Assembly (NCBI RefSeq): GCF_001302565.1 | Contig: NZ_CP012750.1 | Coordinates: 3,720,001 to 3,784,000, forward strand | Length of the DNA stretch: 64,000 nucleotides | Source of the DNA: Glutamicibacter halophytocola | GTDB taxonomy: Bacteria > Actinomycetota > Actinomycetes > Actinomycetales > Micrococcaceae | Direction of reading: 5' to 3' | Shown: piece by piece, positions 27,473 to 36,383 of the stretch | Layout of the letters: every line of letters begins with the position of its first letter | Numbering within the stretch: position 1 is the first letter of the stretch | Made by a program: the position numbers and the translations under genes | The notes under the pieces: model-generated | The model's database searches: none | Seen by the model: the letters and a program-made list of their open reading frames with translations, nothing else | Told to the model about the DNA's origin: nothing

Positions 27473-27507
27473 GTGTCGTGCGGGAATGCAACAGCACCGC
27501 ACGACAC
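27473..27507. terminator. Stem-loop between convergent genes
   Basis: GTGTCGTGCGG and CCGCACGACAC form an 11-bp perfect stem with a 13-base loop, 18 bases after the reductase stop and 36 bases from the end of the convergent gene. There is no T-run on either side, so termination is likely but weaker than usual. Confidence 0.6.
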
Positions 27508-27542
27508 CCATGATTCCGGTGCCAATCATTCAGATGAACCGA

Positions 27543-28610
27543 CTAGGCAACTTCAAGTGGCTCGGCCTTGCCGTCAAGGAGATCCTGAAGTGCCGGAATT
27601 TTCACGCTTTGCCCCTTGTGCAAAGACAACTGCGCCGCATCGGCGACCAGCGCCGCTGTCACTGCCTCAAATGGCGTGCAGGGGTTCTCCCGCTCGCCCA
27701 GAATCAATTCAACAAATCCCGCAAGCTCGTCTACATAGGCTTCATGGAAACGCTGCGCGAAAGTCTCGTGCGGGGTACCACCAGGGAATTCTATTCCGGC
27801 TTCCGCGGACCGGAAAGCAGACCGCTCATCAAGTCCGACCACTGCGGTAGCCAGCGATCCATGGACATCCAGTCGAACATCATGGCCTGAGCCGTTATAC
27901 CGGGTTCCCGTTACCGATGCCAGAGTGCCGTCCTCAAGCTTCAACATGGCGCACGAGGTATCAACATCACCGGCCTTCCCAATTTCCTCGTCACCCTTAT
28001 TTGATCCCCACGAGCACACTTCGACGATCCTCTTGCCCGTGAGCCATTGAATGATGTCAAAATCATGGACGGACACGTCCCGGAAGATTCCACCCGATGT
28101 TCTGATGTAATCAACGGACGGCGGAAACGCATCACCAGTTACCGCCCGCAAGGAATGCAACCAACCCAGCTCCCCGGCGGCGAAACGGCTCTTAGCTTCC
28201 GCATACCCCGCATCAAATCGACGCTGGTGGCCAACCTGGACTATTGCCCCTGCAGCACGGATCTCTTCGAGCAGAGGAAGCGCGTCGGAGACACTGCTGG
28301 AGACCGGCTTCTCGCAGAACATCGGTACGCCATACTTGAAGCCCAAACGGAGAAGCTCAGGGTGAGAGGCGGTATTGGAAGTAATGACAAAGCCATCCAA
28401 CCCCGATTCCAAGAGGTCTGCCACGGATTCGCGCGAATCAACGTGAAGCTCCGCAGCAACCCGCCGCGCTACCTCAGCGTTGGCGTCTGCGAGGAGTATC
28501 TGAATTTCAACGCCGCGTTGCGCCATTTTCTCCTTGACCGTCACTAGATTCTTCGCGTGCATTTGACCGATTCGCCCAGCTCCAACCAGACCAAGTTTTA
28601 ATGTTTTCAA
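27543..28610 (-). CDS. Gfo/Idh/MocA oxidoreductase, inositol 2-dehydrogenase-like
   Basis: 355 residues. NAD-binding LVGAGRIGQMHAKN at the N-terminus, the conserved EKP (FCEKPVSSS), and SGGIFRDVSVHDFDI, where the catalytic Asp and His of inositol dehydrogenases lie. QVGHQRRFDAGY matches the substrate-site Arg segment. It probably oxidises a cyclitol or sugar hydroxyl. It starts at TTG, with GGGAG seven bases upstream. It lies on the far left of the unusual hydroxyquinol/cyclitol region, and a GGACA-N3-TGTCC site is about 200 bases upstream. Confidence 0.85.
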   Translation of the reverse strand: MKTLKLGLVGAGRIGQMHAKNLVTVKEKMAQRGVEIQILLADANAEVARRVAAELHVDSRESVADLLESGLDGFVITSNTASHPELLRLGFKYGVPMFCEKPVSSSVSDALPLLEEIRAAGAIVQVGHQRRFDAGYAEAKSRFAAGELGWLHSLRAVTGDAFPPSVDYIRTSGGIFRDVSVHDFDIIQWLTGKRIVEVCSWGSNKGDEEIGKAGDVDTSCAMLKLEDGTLASVTGTRYNGSGHDVRLDVHGSLATAVVGLDERSAFRSAEAGIEFPGGTPHETFAQRFHEAYVDELAGFVELILGERENPCTPFEAVTAALVADAAQLSLHKGQSVKIPALQDLLDGKAEPLEVA

Positions 28611-28807
28611 CTCTTGACTCCCTTCAGGAATTCTCAGAAATAGTCGCTTTCATCGTTGAAAGCTGAGTGGTTCTACCCTTTGGCCTCTGCTGTCCACCCG
28701 TGAGAATTGATAACCTGCGGGCAGCGGGCACGCGGCCGGTCACCCCAATTCGGGGCCATGTCGCTATAGCATTCAACCGACTTCTTCGTTAATGGATATT
28801 GCCCATC

Positions 28808-28820
28808 GGACACCTTGTCC
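28808..28820. promoter_or_regulatory. GGACA-N3-TGTCC palindrome, site 1
   Basis: GGACACCTTGTCC has perfect 5-base arms. It is placed to control the minus-strand Gfo/Idh gene, about 200 bases from its start. One of four related sites limited to 28.8-36.3 kb; probably the operator of the tandem IclR regulator. Confidence 0.65.
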
Positions 28821-29025
28821 AGTTTCACATGAAGAGTTCAAGTCCCGCAAGGGTCGCAACCCCACTTTCATGGATTGATCGCGACTGCACTCGCACAGGT
28901 CACCATGGAAGTGAGTCCAACCCGCTCACCGCGGACGATCGCAGCCACAAGATCCTCCGCCCGAGCACCCCTCAGTGGAACGTTGTAATCTAGAGCACAT
29001 TTGCTATTATTAGTGTCAGTAAATT

Positions 29026-29038
29026 GAACAGGGTGTCC
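29026..29038. promoter_or_regulatory. GGACA-N3-TGTCC palindrome, site 2
   Basis: GAACAGGGTGTCC, one mismatch from the perfect arms. It lies about 15 bases after a TATTAT -10 element, so near or just after the expected transcription start of the MFS gene. That position suits repression. Confidence 0.65.
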
Positions 29039-29234
29039 AGCTAGTGAGAATTATGGCTGTTGATCAGTTTTCCGCACAGCACGACATCTCCCGCACTTCT
29101 CAGGAGTTGCCCTGTCCGTTTCAAGGTTGACCTTCATTGGCCATGCCGATGGCAAAGGAGCCATCAGGTCGAGGAGATTCGCCGATGCACCGCAACGGCG
29201 AATCAAATTTTGTGCAGTTCACAGAGGAGTTCCA

Positions 29235-30734
29235 ATGTCCAAACATCATCACGTCACAAGCCAAACAGCGCTACCGCCACTCAAATCTGGTCCCCATGAC
29301 AAGCGTCTAGGGCTCATTTCCCTGGTGGCTTGCTTTGGAGGATTGCTCTTCGGATACGACACCGGTGTCGCCAATGGTGCCGAGGGGCCCATGGCTGAAG
29401 AGCTGGGACTGAATCTCATTCAGATCGGTGTTGTCATCAGTTCACTGGTATTCGCAGCAGCTGTCGGAGCCCTCGTAGGCGGGCAGATATCCGACGCATG
29501 GGGTCGGCGCAAGAGCATACTACTGTTAGCCGTTCTGTTCTTTTTTGGCACCATGCTCGTGGTCTTCTCACCTGGTGGAGCCGAGCACGGCACGTTCTCC
29601 CCCGCTGGCTTTGCGATACTTGTGGCAGGACGCATCATGCTTGGACTTGCAGTTGGAGGCGCCTCCACCGTCGTCCCTGTCTACCTGGCAGAACTTGCTC
29701 CGTATGAAATCCGCGGTTCCATAACCGGGCGAAACGAGTTGGCCATTGTGAGTGGGCAACTAGCTGCCTTCGTAGTCAATGCGATTATTGCCAGCACTCT
29801 AGGTGGAACCGTCGACGGCATCTGGCGCATCATGTTTGCGGTCTGCGCCTTGCCAGCCCTGGCTTTGTTCCTCGGAATGCTCCGCATGCCAGAATCCCCG
29901 CGCTGGCTGGTTGAAAAGCGGCGTTACGCAGAAGCCCTGAAAGTCCTTAAGACTGTTCGTTCTTCAGATCGCGCACTCGCCGAGATCAATGACGTCGAAC
30001 GCATCGCCGACGAAGAACGCGGTCAAGGGCACACTGGTCTGCGTGCCTTGTTGTCCAACAAGTGGCTCATCCGCATCGTTCTGGTGGGGATCGGCGTAGC
30101 AATGGCCCAGCAACTTACCGGCATCAACTCGATCATGTACTACGGCACACGAGTTCTTGAAGAGTCCGGAATGACCGCTCAGCAAGCCGTCTTGGCAAAT
30201 ATCGCCTTCGGCGTTGTGGCCGTCATCGGCGGAGTATTCGCACTGCGCAACATGGACCGCATTGACCGGCGGACCACATTCACCATCGGCCTGTCGTTGA
30301 CCACCGTGTGCCATATTCTGATTGCGCTCGCTGGAATGTTCCTCCCAGAAGGCACCGCTCTTCGCCCGATAATCATCATGGTTCTAGTCGTCGCTTTCGT
30401 GCTGTCCATGCAATCATTCTTGAATGTAGCGGTCTGGGTGTGGCTGGCAGAAATATTCCCGCTCCACATGCGCGGACTAGGCATCGGAATCTCGGTATTC
30501 TTCGGCTGGGGCACAAATGGTGTTCTTACTTTGCTGTTCCCGTCGCTGGTATCAGGTATTGGCATCACCAGCTCATTCTTCATTTTCGCGGGCATCGGGG
30601 TCCTGGCTCTGATCTTCGTGATCACGCAGGTGCCCGAAACTCGCGGCCGTTCGCTGGAGTCCTTGGAAGAGGATGTCTCCACAGGAGCTATTTACGCCGT
30701 GCGCGCCAACGACAGCGTTCCGGCAGCGGAATAG
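29235..30734 (+). CDS. MFS sugar/cyclitol transporter (sugar porter family)
   Basis: 499 residues with 12 membrane segments and the full set of sugar porter signatures: FGYDTGVANGAEGP in TM1, ISDAWGRRKS, GLAVGGASTVVPVYLAELAPYEIRG split across TM4-5, MPESPRWLVEK, QQLTGINSIMYYGTRVL and PETRGRSLESLEE. The closest known type is the IolT/XylE-like H+ symporter group. I chose the ATG at 29235, with GAGGAG upstream. It is strikingly similar to the MFS protein at 57362-58858. Cyclitol uptake is inferred from the neighbouring dehydrogenases. Confidence 0.88.
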   Translation: MSKHHHVTSQTALPPLKSGPHDKRLGLISLVACFGGLLFGYDTGVANGAEGPMAEELGLNLIQIGVVISSLVFAAAVGALVGGQISDAWGRRKSILLLAVLFFFGTMLVVFSPGGAEHGTFSPAGFAILVAGRIMLGLAVGGASTVVPVYLAELAPYEIRGSITGRNELAIVSGQLAAFVVNAIIASTLGGTVDGIWRIMFAVCALPALALFLGMLRMPESPRWLVEKRRYAEALKVLKTVRSSDRALAEINDVERIADEERGQGHTGLRALLSNKWLIRIVLVGIGVAMAQQLTGINSIMYYGTRVLEESGMTAQQAVLANIAFGVVAVIGGVFALRNMDRIDRRTTFTIGLSLTTVCHILIALAGMFLPEGTALRPIIIMVLVVAFVLSMQSFLNVAVWVWLAEIFPLHMRGLGIGISVFFGWGTNGVLTLLFPSLVSGIGITSSFFIFAGIGVLALIFVITQVPETRGRSLESLEEDVSTGAIYAVRANDSVPAAE

Positions 30735-30777
30735 ATAAGGCGTCCATCCCCCGCGTACATTCTAAATATCCTTTCAA

Positions 30778-30817
30778 CTAGTGCTGGCTCTGGTCTCGAA
30801 CACCGGGCCAGCATTAG
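30778..30817 (+). terminator. Possible terminator of the MFS gene
   Basis: CTAGTGCTGGC and GCCAGCATTAG pair at 10 of 11 positions around an 18-base loop, 43 bases after the MFS stop. There is no T-run, so confidence is modest. Confidence 0.45.
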
Positions 30818-31050
30818 TCATGTTGATCAAGAGTCGCTTCGGGCACCCGAAGCATGCTGAAGCCAGCTTCTCGACTCCTAGGGCAGGCGCAAGGGGACCG
30901 AGTGCTCCCAGCCAAATATCCGTTCGTCGCGAGCGGCAAAGTCCACTCGGAAAAGAATTGAAAGCCGTCGCCACAACCGGGACAGCCACACTTTTCCTGG
31001 CCTGAGGATCCCTAAGGACCTTGGCTGCAATATTTCCCTGTTCAAGAACA

Positions 31051-31101
31051 AAGCCCAAGAGCATGGTTCCGATGTAGTTTCGGAACCATGCTCTTGGGCT
31101 T
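31051..31101. terminator. Strong bidirectional stem-loop before the dioxygenase 3' end
   Basis: Two perfectly complementary 22-base arms (31051-31072 and 31080-31101) around a seven-base loop, 65 bases after the dioxygenase stop on the minus strand. The AAGCCCAAGAG/CTCTTGGGCTT ends give short A/T runs on both sides. Confidence 0.75.
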
Positions 31102-31166
31102 TCAGGCGCCGGACCCGGTGATCGTCGGGTCCAAGCTACTCACCTAAATGGCAATTCGTTCGGTCT

Positions 31167-32066
31167 TTATCCGCCCTCTGGCGGAAGCACGATATCAAAT
31201 TGGGCCCGTGCCCAGCTACCTTCATCAAGCACTCGGCCATCTGGTGTCGGCGTACCGAGTGGCTGCTGCACAAAGTCCTTGATCAGGGACTGCTTAACCC
31301 CGAACACGGAATCTTGGGTCAGCAACTCATCGCCAGTAACAAAAATGTGGGTCACTAATGTCCGGTGACCAGCTGACGAGACCATGAAGTGCAAATGACT
31401 AGCGCGCATTGGCGAGCGCCCGGCATTCTCCAGCAAGCGCCCAACCGGACCGTCATGGGGGATCGGATATGGAGTTGGAGTCAGCCCCCAGAAACTGTAA
31501 GCGCCATTTTCGTCGCTGTACAGATGCGCACGCCCGTATACTCGCCCATCGCTGTGTTGCACGTCGTAGAAGCCTTCTTCATCAGCCTCCCAGACTTCGA
31601 TGCGTGCCCCGGGAAGGGGATTGCCCTCAGTGTCTTTCACAGTACCTTCAACCCAGCATGGCTGTCCGGGAGCTCCGCCGGAGATATCTCCGCCGTTCTC
31701 GATCCGAGGGGCATCGTCAACAAAGAACGGGCCAAATACGGTCGCTTCCGTAGCGTTGTCGTGCACTTCGTTATTGACGTTGATGGTCTGCATCGAAGCA
31801 CCGAAAACGTCTGAAAGCAGAATGAATTCCTGGCGCTTATCATCGGTGATATGGCCTGCTGCGGTCAGGAACTCGATCGCCGCGTTCCATTCGGGTTCAG
31901 TCAACCGCACGTCTCGGATGAAGGCATGGAGATGCTTGGTCAAGGACTGCATCAACTCTTTGAGTCGAGGATCCGTACAGTTGTCGAATGAGTCAACGAC
32001 CGTCTGGATCAGCTGTTCTTCAACTGCAGCTTGCTCGTTGGCTACATTATGGTTTTGCTTGGTCAT
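31167..32066 (-). CDS. Hydroxyquinol 1,2-dioxygenase (intradiol)
   Basis: 299 residues. Opens the ring of hydroxyquinol (1,2,4-trihydroxybenzene) between adjacent hydroxyls to give maleylacetate, using Fe(III). The N-terminal helical linker domain ([26 protein letters not shown]) precedes the intradiol barrel. The iron ligands lie in GFYDVQ and [16 protein letters not shown] (Tyr residues) and RASHLHFMV (two His). The sequence is of the hydroxyquinol/chlorocatechol type rather than protocatechuate. AGGAACGAAG precedes the ATG at 32066; an ATG at 32081 is less likely. It is the third gene of an operon with maleylacetate reductase, which fixes the pathway. Catechol as an additional substrate is possible. 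Confidence 0.88.
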   Translation of the reverse strand: MTKQNHNVANEQAAVEEQLIQTVVDSFDNCTDPRLKELMQSLTKHLHAFIRDVRLTEPEWNAAIEFLTAAGHITDDKRQEFILLSDVFGASMQTINVNNEVHDNATEATVFGPFFVDDAPRIENGGDISGGAPGQPCWVEGTVKDTEGNPLPGARIEVWEADEEGFYDVQHSDGRVYGRAHLYSDENGAYSFWGLTPTPYPIPHDGPVGRLLENAGRSPMRASHLHFMVSSAGHRTLVTHIFVTGDELLTQDSVFGVKQSLIKDFVQQPLGTPTPDGRVLDEGSWARAQFDIVLPPEGG

Positions 32067-32101
32067 CTTCGTTCCTAACAAATAGTTTGTCTGCGCAATA
32101 C

Positions 32102-33040
32102 CTATATTCGGGAGGCCTCATCAAGAAGCTGCACTTCGCCTTCATCGAGAACCAGGTTCATCGTGCTGAGCAAAGGCGATAACTGGTCAAGGTTGCGTGC
32201 ACTGGCAATCGGCGCTGTCACGTCGTTTTTGCCGCGAATCCATGCCACAGCGATGGCAGCTGGCTGCACCTGACGACGCTTGGCGATCTCGTCCAGAACG
32301 GCCAGCACTGAAAGCCCTCTGGCATCCATATATTGCGATGCGTCAGACGTTCTTGCACCCTGGGGAAGATTCCCTGGCCGGTATTTTCCGGAAAGGAAAC
32401 CGTGAGCCAAGGAATAGTAAGGGTATACATCAAGTCCGTGTTTGGACGCTAGCGGAAGAATGTCGGTTTCAACTGCGCGTTCCATCAGGTTGTATTGGGG
32501 CTCGATGGCGATTGGCACGTGGTACCCCGCGCTTTTGGCTATGCTGATCCATTCTTCAATCCGCTGGGACGAATAATTGGACACCCCAATCGACCTGATT
32601 TTTCCTTGATCCACTAATTCCGACATAGCCTGGACGCTTTGTTCCAAAGGGACAGAAGGATCATCAAAGTGCGCGTAGTAGAGGTCGATGCATTCGGTTC
32701 CTAGCCGGCGAAGCGATTCCTCGACGGCGACTCGAATATTCTCCGGGGACATGCCGGAGAATTCCGGATGATGGCTGACCTTAGTCGCGACGATCAATTG
32801 GTCTCTATCGCTGCGGCCCGAGAGCCACGAGCCAATGATGCGTTCAGACTCCCCACCAGCGTTCCCTTCCGCCCAGAAGGAATACGAATCCGCAGTATCA
32901 ATGAAGTTGCCCCCACCATCTACATACGAAGACAAGATTTCGTGCGACGCTTCCTGGCCAGCAGTCCAGCCGAAAACATTGGTGCCGAGAACCAGTCGAC
33001 AAGCTTCAGCTCCGCTGGCTGTAGTAGCAGTTGCGGTCAT
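32102..33040 (-). CDS. Aldo/keto reductase within the hydroxyquinol operon
   Basis: 312 residues. Catalytic tetrad Asp48 and Tyr53 (FIDTADSYS), Lys87 (VATKVSHH) and His124 (YYAHFDD); C-terminal cofactor segment [10 protein letters not shown]. It lies 55 bases after maleylacetate reductase and 35 bases before the dioxygenase on the same strand. That is unusual for a hydroxyquinol operon, where a monooxygenase or hydroxylase would be expected. It may reduce or dehydrogenate a keto-cyclitol or keto-sugar intermediate, which is inference. It is not closely similar to the reductase at 26421. Confidence 0.87.
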   Translation of the reverse strand: MTATATTASGAEACRLVLGTNVFGWTAGQEASHEILSSYVDGGGNFIDTADSYSFWAEGNAGGESERIIGSWLSGRSDRDQLIVATKVSHHPEFSGMSPENIRVAVEESLRRLGTECIDLYYAHFDDPSVPLEQSVQAMSELVDQGKIRSIGVSNYSSQRIEEWISIAKSAGYHVPIAIEPQYNLMERAVETDILPLASKHGLDVYPYYSLAHGFLSGKYRPGNLPQGARTSDASQYMDARGLSVLAVLDEIAKRRQVQPAAIAVAWIRGKNDVTAPIASARNLDQLSPLLSTMNLVLDEGEVQLLDEASRI

Positions 33041-33095
33041 GCGCTTACCCCACTTCTTGTGCGTGTTTCTAAATCGGAGAACGGAGAATTGCTGG

Positions 33096-34196
33096 TCAAA
33101 GTCCGGGGTTGGCTTGTGGCTGGCTACCTCGCCAAGCGTCGCTAAGCAATCCCTGAATAGATTCCAGGTCTATGGCGCGTGGATTCCCATAGGAGTACCC
33201 GACAACCTCTTCAGCAATCCGCTGAATGTCGCTCTCTTCCATGCCCAGCTCGGATAGGGAACGAGGGGCGCCCAGCCTTTCTGCGAGGTTCCACAGTTCA
33301 AGTGCCGGATCGTCTGCTCCGCCCAATGCCCGCGACAAGGCTGCCTTGGCGCCGGGTGCAGCAACCTGGTTGAACGCCAAAGCGTAGGGAAGGACCACGG
33401 TGTGCGTCTGAGCGTGCGGAAGGTTAAGCGTTCCTCCTAGCGCATGGCACAGTTTGTGATGCAACGACATCGTGGTGGCACCCAGCGTAGCGCCGCAAAG
33501 CCAGGATCCGTACAAGGCTTGCGCCCGGTTTTCCAGGTTGCTTGGATCATCCACAATCAGTGGCAATGCTTGCGTTAGAGCCTTTACGCCTTCTTCAGCC
33601 ATCAATGAAATGATCGGAGTGGCATCCGGAGCGTACAGCGCTTCAACCGCATGTGCGATGGCGTTGATTGCGCTCGTCACGGACATTCCCACCGGCAAGG
33701 TGGCCGTCAAGGACGGATCATACACAACACTCGTTGGCAGCACTCGAGGGTCTTTGCCAGTTTGCTTGCGGCCGTTGCTGGTCAGCCCCCAGACCGGAGT
33801 CATCTCGGAACCTGCGTAAGTTGTCGGAACGGCGATAATCGGCAGGCTGTGCTTAAGCGCAATAGCCTTGCCCAGTCCTATGGCAGAACCTCCCCCGACG
33901 GTTACGCAACCGTCAGCGCCGAGTTCAGTAGCCTTCTGGCTGGCAGAAAGCGCAGCTTCTTCCGGAACATGCATCACTGCTTCCGGGAGGATTCCGGCGG
34001 CTCGATCGCCTAGCGCGTCGGCCACCATCTGCCCCGTTGCCTGCTGCTCTGGCGAACAGATTACCAGCACGCGCTTTAAGCCCAACGCGTCCAGCTCTGC
34101 GGGAAGCTCCTGCAAGGATCCGACACCGAACTTAACTCTCATCGGCAAAGCCTGGTAGCTAAATTCAAGACCCTGCTCCGTGTTCAGATTAGTCAT
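33096..34196 (-). CDS. Maleylacetate reductase
   Basis: 366 residues of the iron-type alcohol dehydrogenase superfamily, maleylacetate reductase branch. Reduces maleylacetate to 3-oxoadipate with NAD(P)H. The nucleotide motif GGGSAIGLGK is at 101-110, followed by PTTYAGSEMTPVWG; His-rich segments AIAHAVEALY and SLHHKLCHALGG lie in the catalytic domain. It is the first gene of the operon with the aldo/keto reductase and the hydroxyquinol dioxygenase. It is divergent from the tandem IclR gene, with a GGACA-N3-TGTTC site between. The 3-oxoadipate CoA-transferase and thiolase genes must be elsewhere. Confidence 0.92.
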   Translation of the reverse strand: MTNLNTEQGLEFSYQALPMRVKFGVGSLQELPAELDALGLKRVLVICSPEQQATGQMVADALGDRAAGILPEAVMHVPEEAALSASQKATELGADGCVTVGGGSAIGLGKAIALKHSLPIIAVPTTYAGSEMTPVWGLTSNGRKQTGKDPRVLPTSVVYDPSLTATLPVGMSVTSAINAIAHAVEALYAPDATPIISLMAEEGVKALTQALPLIVDDPSNLENRAQALYGSWLCGATLGATTMSLHHKLCHALGGTLNLPHAQTHTVVLPYALAFNQVAAPGAKAALSRALGGADDPALELWNLAERLGAPRSLSELGMEESDIQRIAEEVVGYSYGNPRAIDLESIQGLLSDAWRGSQPQANPGL

Positions 34197-34611
34197 CTGC
34201 TTAGTCCTCTTTGTCGTGTTTAACGTACCGCCGCGCCCGCCCTCTGCGCCGGGCTTGGCGGATTTTCCTATAGTTCGGGGAGGTTTCCCAGATATTTGGT
34301 TGGCTTGCTCTCATCCTCGCGATCGAGATTGCTCCGTCGCATTCAGCTCCCGTTAGGTGACAGCCATTGCGATTTGATTCCTGAAGTCATCAGCTGCCTC
34401 TGGTTGAATCTCATTCATTGCAATACTCTTATAGAATGGACAAGGTGTTCAAAAACTATCATAGGTCGGCACTTACCGCGAGCGATATTTCGTTTTCTTG
34501 GTTCCACCTCCCCCAACCAGGCAATAATCCACGGCAGAATAAATTAACTGCCCAAGACGCTGACAAGGCGGACTGGAGCCACACCGCTTTCCCGATCGAA
34601 GGAGCCACCAG
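34197..34611. other. Divergent control region, maleylacetate reductase / tandem IclR regulator
   Basis: 415 bases, A+T-rich relative to neighbours, with no gene. It contains a promoter-like TTGAAT at 34404, 17 bases, TCTTAT at 34427, directed at the regulator gene, with operator site 3 directly after it. The regulator ATG is preceded by AAGGAG about ten bases upstream. Confidence 0.6.
34437..34451. promoter_or_regulatory. GGACA-N3-TGTCC palindrome, site 3
   Basis: TGGACAAGGTGTTCA, one mismatch from perfect symmetry. It starts about five bases after the proposed -10 of the regulator promoter, so it covers the start point. It is also in reach of the opposite promoter for the hydroxyquinol operon. 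Confidence 0.7.
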
Positions 34612-36183
34612 ATGAGTAGTGAACGGACGAAAAAGGTCTCTCCGATTCAGCTGGTTCTGAAAGCAGGCCTGCTTGTCGATGAGCTCTCCGCTCTTGGCCC
34701 TTCCACGCCAGCTGATCTAGCTAAGGCCACCGATGAACCAAGACCCTCGGTCTACCGCATACTTTCCACGCTTGAAAAGTCTGGCCTCGTTAGACGGAGC
34801 GAGAACTCGCTTGTCGAACTCGGAACTGGAATTCTAAGGCTTGGCGAAGCGGCAAGCGACGCGCTGATCGACAGAAACACGCTCACTACAGTTCTCGAAG
34901 ACATGCAATCGAGACTGGGCTTGACCTCAGCGTTTTGGATCTATCGAAACAACACCGCTGTCTGCTTGGATCAGGTCGACGCTACCGACGTGGATCTGCA
35001 TGCGCTTTCCTCCGGCAGAATCCTTCCCTTGCACGCAGGCGCCGCCTCGCATGTGATCCTGGCTTTCAGCACGCCGGAAATACTGGATTCCCTCATCAAG
35101 AGCGCGCCGTTCCCCGCCCTTGCGCCTCACACGCCCACAGGAGCCAAAGATCTTGTGAAGCTGGTCGAGAAGACACGAAATGACGGATGGCGCTTGGAAG
35201 TCAATGAAGTCGTCAATGGCATCGCCGCCATAGGCTTCCCCGTATTCAACCCTGATGGAACCTTGTTTGGAGCCCTCACCGTAGCCGGACTAGTTGATCA
35301 CGTCAGGGCCACTGAGCAAGAAGTCCGAAAGGCAATGGAAGCGGCAGCCATGGAGCTGGGCGAGGCGCGCCAGGACTTCTCCCCTGCACCCACGGGCGCC
35401 GTATTCGATGCCCCGGATTCTCAGGGATCGGTGCTAGCCAAGGCAGGCACGTTGATCAGCGCCTTGGCGTCAGAGCGAGTGGCCACATCGAGCAGGCTGA
35501 CAGAGTTGATCAATGAGCCAGCGAGCTCGGTTTACCGAATGCTCGGAACGCTGCAGGATATTGGCTGGATCGAACAACTCGCCAATCGAGGCGCTTTCCG
35601 GATTGGCAGCAAAATGATCTCGCTGGCCGGCAATATGCTCAATTCCCTAGACGTGCGAAGGGCCTCCTTGCCGATTCTTCGCTCGATTCACGATGCCACG
35701 GGAGAGACTGTATTCCTGTGCGTACGGCGCAATTCCCGAGCCGTGTGCATTGAGCGCATCGAAGGAAAGCGGGTCAATAGTCGCCTGCTCTCACTAGGAA
35801 GTTCTCTGCCGCTCCATGTCGGCGCTGCGCCACGGGCATTGCTTGCGTTTGAAGAACGCCCCGCGTGGGAAGACTACGCGGCACTCCTATCACAGAGCCC
35901 CGACGAACGCTTCAGCGCGCGCTCGAAGAGCAAACTCCTAGCTGAACTCCAGGACATCCGCGATGCAGGATATGTGGTGAGCGACGACGAGCTTACCCCG
36001 GGCATCGCCGCCGTTGGCGCCCCCATCTACGATCACCGCAACCACGTGGTTGCATCACTATCGATCAGCGGCTTGCGCGAGGGGATCCTCGCCTCGCCGA
36101 GCGAGGATTCCAGCGCCGCACAACTAGTGATCCAGGGTGCGCGGGAGCTCTCCAGCCGCCTGGGCGCGCGCCTCGAATGCTAG
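34612..36183 (+). CDS. Tandem double IclR-family regulator
   Basis: 523 residues made of two complete IclR proteins in one chain. The first has a helix-turn-helix at about 25-60 (LADLAKATDE-type segment STPADLAKATDEPRPSVYRI) and an effector domain to about 255. The second has its own helix-turn-helix at about 285-325 (SSRLTELINEPASSVYRML) and an effector domain to the end. Most IclR proteins are near 250 residues and bind DNA as dimers or tetramers, so one chain could act as a built-in dimer. The two halves are clearly diverged. It sits between the hydroxyquinol operon and the cyclitol operon and is probably their shared regulator. AAGGAG lies about ten bases before the ATG. Confidence 0.9.
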   Translation: MSSERTKKVSPIQLVLKAGLLVDELSALGPSTPADLAKATDEPRPSVYRILSTLEKSGLVRRSENSLVELGTGILRLGEAASDALIDRNTLTTVLEDMQSRLGLTSAFWIYRNNTAVCLDQVDATDVDLHALSSGRILPLHAGAASHVILAFSTPEILDSLIKSAPFPALAPHTPTGAKDLVKLVEKTRNDGWRLEVNEVVNGIAAIGFPVFNPDGTLFGALTVAGLVDHVRATEQEVRKAMEAAAMELGEARQDFSPAPTGAVFDAPDSQGSVLAKAGTLISALASERVATSSRLTELINEPASSVYRMLGTLQDIGWIEQLANRGAFRIGSKMISLAGNMLNSLDVRRASLPILRSIHDATGETVFLCVRRNSRAVCIERIEGKRVNSRLLSLGSSLPLHVGAAPRALLAFEERPAWEDYAALLSQSPDERFSARSKSKLLAELQDIRDAGYVVSDDELTPGIAAVGAPIYDHRNHVVASLSISGLREGILASPSEDSSAAQLVIQGARELSSRLGARLEC

Positions 36184-36229
36184 GCCAGCTTCCTCGGTAG
36201 CGCGGAACTCTTGATTCCCAGCAAGGCAC

Positions 36230-36275
36230 TTGACCGGACTAGTGTGACGTGAAATACTTTGGACAGGTTGTCCAA
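36230..36275 (+). promoter_or_regulatory. Promoter with GGACA-N3-TGTCC palindrome, site 4
   Basis: TTGACC at 36230, 17 bases, AATACT at 36253 form a plausible promoter. Directly after it, TTGGACAGGTTGTCCAA (36259-36275) is the longest and most symmetric of the four sites. It precedes the three-gene operon beginning at 36384 by about 110 bases. An operator right behind the -10 again suggests repression. Confidence 0.65.
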
Positions 36276-36383
36276 TGTATGAAAATTACAGTCGACATTT
36301 CACCACCGCATTTCGGCAAGAGAACTTGCCACCACCGGTCGCATCGAGACCGTCCCACGCAACAAATCTATGGGAGACAGCAC

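Larger units (their letters stand above)
28611..29234. other. Divergent control region, Gfo/Idh gene / MFS gene
   Basis: 624 bases with no gene I can support. It contains two copies of the GGACA-N3-TGTCC palindrome (28808 and 29026) and a plausible promoter for the MFS gene: TTGTAA at 28983, 16 bases, TATTAT at 29005. A 25-codon frame at 29053-29130 (MAVDQFSAQHDISRTSQELP...) begins 15 bases after the second palindrome. It could be a leader peptide but has no good ribosome site. Confidence 0.6.
30735..31166. other. Intergenic region between convergent MFS and dioxygenase genes
   Basis: 432 bases between two convergent genes. It holds two stem-loops (30778 and 31051). Open frames of about 75-95 codons occur on both strands between the hairpins. 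Neither has a ribosome site or a recognisable domain, so I do not call a gene; a decayed gene is possible. Confidence 0.5.

Noticed and set aside
32086..32101. ACAAATAGTTTGT-like repeat before the dioxygenase as a fifth regulon site
   Set aside because: Its arms and spacing do not match GGACA-N3-TGTCC, and it lies inside an operon.
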